Shown here piece after piece: positions 61,731 to 64,000 of a stretch of DNA of 64,000 nt. Both the position numbers and the translations under genes were made by a program. Location of the stretch: contig NZ_JBLUOA010000001.1 of the NCBI RefSeq assembly GCF_048060095.1, forward strand, positions 1,426,001 through 1,490,000, in the 5' to 3' direction. Each line of letters begins with the position of its first letter. Within the stretch, counting starts at the first letter, position 1. This stretch comes from JBLUOA01 sp048060095. GTDB taxonomy: Bacteria; Pseudomonadota; Alphaproteobacteria; Rhodobacterales; Rhodobacteraceae. The notes beneath the pieces are model-generated. The model saw only the letters and a list, made by a program, of their open reading frames with translations, ran no database searches and was not told the DNA's origin.

Positions 61731-62630
61731 TTACGCTAAGTCACGTTGATTCTTTCGGTACTGAATAATTTCTTCCTGAACGAAGTCGCGAAAGGCGCTG
61801 ATACGCTTTGATTGGCGCAATTCCTCGGGATAGGCAAGGTAAACCGGGATCTCGGCGGATTGTTCATCGGGCAGGACCGCAGCCAGCCCATCGACGTCTT
61901 GTGTCACGTAATCCGGCAGCACACCGATCCCAAGGTGGTGGATCACCCCCTGAAGCACGCCGAAGTAGTTGTTGATCGTCAACAGCGAGGGCACGTCGAA
62001 CGTCATCAGCTGCTGCACAAAGCTGGCCCCGGCAGAAACCTGCGCGCTGTTCGTCCGCTGGCAAAGCAGGCGGTGCTTGCCGATATCGGACATATTTTCG
62101 GGCGTGCCGTGTCTTTCAAGGTATTCGGGCGTCGCGTAAAGCCTCATCCGCACGGACATCAGGCGCTTGCGGACAAGATCAGCCTGGCTCGGCTCTTTCA
62201 TGCGGATGGCAACGTCGGCCTCCCGCATCGGAAGGTCGAGCACGCGTTCCTCAAGGTTAAGGTCGATCTTGAGGTCCGGATATTTGTCGTAGAACGCAGG
62301 CAGACGCGGGGCGAGCCACATCAGGCCAAAGCCGGTCGTGGTGGTCACGCGCAGTTCGCCAAACACTTCTTCTTCGCTGTCTTTGATCCGCGCAGACGCC
62401 GCATCAAGCCGCTTGTTCATCGCGCTGGTCGCGTCGAACAAAAGCTCACCCTGCTCGGTGAGAATCAGCCCCCGTGCATGACGGTGAAAAAGGGTGGCGT
62501 TCAGGCTTTCTTCCAGTGCGCGAATCTGCCGACTGACAGCAGATTGGGACAGATTCAGCACCTCGCCCGCATGGGTGAGACTGCCAGCATCCGCGACCGC
62601 GTGAAATATTCTTAGCTTGTCCCAGTCCAT
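61731..62630 (-). CDS. LysR family transcriptional regulator
   Basis: 299 residues. N-terminal helix-turn-helix (LSQSAVSRQIRALEESLNATLF at about 27-48, cited as position) and LTTR effector domain. ATG 62630 starts at the DNA-binding domain; a TTG three codons upstream is possible. It is divergent from the indolepyruvate oxidoreductase gene, and a LysR-type box lies between them, so that gene is the likely target. Confidence 0.92.
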   Translation of the reverse strand: MDWDKLRIFHAVADAGSLTHAGEVLNLSQSAVSRQIRALEESLNATLFHRHARGLILTEQGELLFDATSAMNKRLDAASARIKDSEEEVFGELRVTTTTGFGLMWLAPRLPAFYDKYPDLKIDLNLEERVLDLPMREADVAIRMKEPSQADLVRKRLMSVRMRLYATPEYLERHGTPENMSDIGKHRLLCQRTNSAQVSAGASFVQQLMTFDVPSLLTINNYFGVLQGVIHHLGIGVLPDYVTQDVDGLAAVLPDEQSAEIPVYLAYPEELRQSKRISAFRDFVQEEIIQYRKNQRDLA

Positions 62631-62729
62631 ATTTGTCAAACCATCTATAGAAAAGTCGTTATCTTGGCTACAATTACCTTGAGCCGCAAAGGTGGGGTGC
62701 GGACGGGCCGTTTCAATCTTTCTGCTTGG

Positions 62730-62750
62730 TAGGTCACAATTTATGACCTA
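62730..62750. promoter_or_regulatory. LysR-type box before the indolepyruvate oxidoreductase gene
   Basis: TAGGTCA-N7-TGACCTA, a perfect inverted repeat with a T-N11-A core (TCACAATTTATGA), 39 bp before the oxidoreductase ATG and about 100 bp from the LysR start. Confidence 0.65.
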
Positions 62751-62788
62751 TTATCGACTCCATCGTCGCTAGCTATGGGAGGTGCGCA

Positions 62789-64000
62789 ATGAGCCTGCAA
62801 AAAGTAAGCCTAAACGACCGGTTTGACCTAGAAAAAAGCCCAGTGTTGCTGAATGGGACACAGGCGCTGGTCCGGTTGATGTTGATGCAGCGCGCGCGGG
62901 ACGCAGCGGCGGGGCTGAATACGGCGGGCTATGTCACCGGGTATCGGGGATCGCCGCTGGGGGCCGTTGACCTTCAGATGGGGCGGGCGAAGAAGCTGCT
63001 GGATGCGTCGCAGGTAACATTCCAGCCTGGCCTGAACGAAGACCTCGCGGCGACGGCGATCTGGGGCAGCCAGCAGGCAGAGCTGCGCGGTGAGGGCAAA
63101 TACGACGGTGTGTTTTCCCTGTGGTATGGCAAGGGGCCGGGCGTTGACCGGTCCGGCGACGTGATGCGGCATGCCAATATGTCGGGCACATCGCCCAATG
63201 GCGGCGTGTTGATGGCGATGGGGGATGACCATACGGGTGAATCCTCAACCGTTTGCCACCAATCTGACTGGGCGCTGGTCGATGCCTATATGCCGATCGT
63301 ATCGCCTGCGGGTGTTCAGGAAATTCTCGACTACGGGCTATACGGCTGGGCGCTTAGTCGGTTCGCAGGTGTTTGGTGCGGCCTCAAGACCATGAAAGAT
63401 ACGGTTGAGGTGACCAGCGTTGTCGATGGTCGCCCGGACCGGATGCAGTTTGTCACGCCCGACTTCGACATGCCGGAAGGTGGATTGAACATACGCCTAA
63501 ACGACCACTGGATTCAGCAAGAAGCGCGGATGATCGACTACAAGCGCTACGCGGCGGAGGCGTTCGCGCGGGCCAATAAGATCGACCAGCGCGTCTGGGG
63601 CAAGCCGGGCGCGAAAATCGGGTTCGTGGCGGCCGGGAAGAACTGGCTGGACCTGACACATGCGCTGCAACTGCTCGGCCTCGATGCGGACGAGGCGGAA
63701 CGGTTGGGCATCACGACCTACAAGATCGGCCAGACCTTTCCTCTCGACATGGAGAGCTTTCACGAGTGGGCCGAAGACCTCGACCTGATCGTCGTCGTCG
63801 AGGAAAAGCGCAAGCTGATCGAAGTGCAGATCAAGGAGGCGCTGTTTGACGACAACCGTTACCGGGTTTACGGCTGGTATAAGGGTGGCGCAGGCGGGCT
63901 GCACGAGGAAGAACTTTTCCCGACCCGCATGGCGCTCGACCCCGTGATGATTGCCGAGAAGATCGGTGAAATCCTGATCGAAGAGGGCCGGGCAACAGAT
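62789..64000 (+). CDS. Indolepyruvate ferredoxin oxidoreductase family protein, 3'-truncated by window edge
   Basis: Oxidative decarboxylation of aryl pyruvates (or related 2-oxoacids) to acyl-CoA with ferredoxin reduction. ATG 62789 follows GGGAGGT, and 404 codons are open to the last base. The visible part resembles the TPP-domain start of the fused bacterial IorAB-type enzyme: FDLEKSPVLLNGTQALVRL, GYVTGYRGSPLGAVD, LWYGKGPGVDRSGDVMRHAN and GDDHTGESSTV. Divergent from a LysR gene. The rest, including cluster-binding parts, lies outside. Confidence 0.93.
   Translation, partial: MSLQKVSLNDRFDLEKSPVLLNGTQALVRLMLMQRARDAAAGLNTAGYVTGYRGSPLGAVDLQMGRAKKLLDASQVTFQPGLNEDLAATAIWGSQQAELRGEGKYDGVFSLWYGKGPGVDRSGDVMRHANMSGTSPNGGVLMAMGDDHTGESSTVCHQSDWALVDAYMPIVSPAGVQEILDYGLYGWALSRFAGVWCGLKTMKDTVEVTSVVDGRPDRMQFVTPDFDMPEGGLNIRLNDHWIQQEARMIDYKRYAAEAFARANKIDQRVWGKPGAKIGFVAAGKNWLDLTHALQLLGLDADEAERLGITTYKIGQTFPLDMESFHEWAEDLDLIVVVEEKRKLIEVQIKEALFDDNRYRVYGWYKGGAGGLHEEELFPTRMALDPVMIAEKIGEILIEEGRATD

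Overview
The window is a gene-dense chromosomal segment of an alphaproteobacterium, most likely a member of the Rhodobacterales (Roseobacter group). The evidence is the gene content and order (tkt-coiled coil-zapA beside two gap genes, purL-bolA-grxD, kynU-kynA, the M23 peptidase/bactofilin pair), the high-GC codon use, the many 4-bp ATGA/GTGA gene overlaps, and an alphaproteobacterial type of SOS box (GTTC-N7-GTTC) before uvrA. Genus and species cannot be read from the sequence. I see no transposase, integrase, phage gene, CRISPR array, tRNA or rRNA; this is core genome with a few accessory genes.

Layout. 1-6 kb: end of a class A penicillin-binding protein, prfB, a DUF2189 membrane protein, then on the minus strand an M23 peptidase overlapping a bactofilin gene. 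6-14 kb: a ferritin-like DUF455 gene coupled to bcp, a long AsmA/YhdP-like protein, queA, an MFS transporter and a DUF924 protein. 14-23 kb: lpdA, a secreted VWA protein with five tandem beta-rich repeats, SOS-controlled uvrA, a fasciclin protein, an exported MsrB, a J-domain protein and a BolA protein. 23-30 kb: gatB, a lytic-transglycosylase-like protein, small secreted and membrane proteins, pepN. 30-41 kb: glcB, a class I glutamine amidotransferase-like hydrolase, kynU-kynA (tryptophan catabolism), a small methyltransferase, pntAB, a DUF3422 protein and an M20 amidohydrolase. 41-49 kb: the valine branch of branched-chain degradation (acyl-CoA dehydrogenase, 3-hydroxyisobutyryl-CoA hydrolase, mmsB; separately mmsA with a divergent LysR gene), a GCS2-type ligase, a cupredoxin, a CBS protein and coaD. 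49-56 kb: gap, a 47-aa membrane protein, a second gap, tkt, and opposite them a coiled-coil gene with zapA. 55-59 kb: a coupled grxD/small membrane/small ORF/BolA cassette, an unusual ORF, and purL. 59-64 kb: a MAPEG-YciI-ECF sigma operon, a LysR gene, and the start of an indolepyruvate oxidoreductase gene.

How the parts work together. Central carbon flow is strongly represented: two differently specialised GAPDHs, transketolase, lipoamide dehydrogenase, malate synthase and transhydrogenase. Palindromes resembling TGTTAGCGCTAACA lie before both gap genes and suggest joint control by a LacI-type regulator such as CceR. Amino-acid catabolism (valine, tryptophan, aromatic keto acids) carries its own candidate operators.

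The least-described items are: (i) the MAPEG-YciI-ECF42-like sigma operon with a candidate self-recognised promoter TGTCGA-N17-CGTC; (ii) two small ORFs, one between the gap genes and one exactly filling the gap between a BolA gene and a small membrane gene; (iii) a candidate small RNA between the sigma gene and the LysR gene; (iv) a coiled-coil protein translationally coupled to ZapA; and (v) the five-repeat VWA protein. All functional statements rest on motif recognition by eye; no database search was run.
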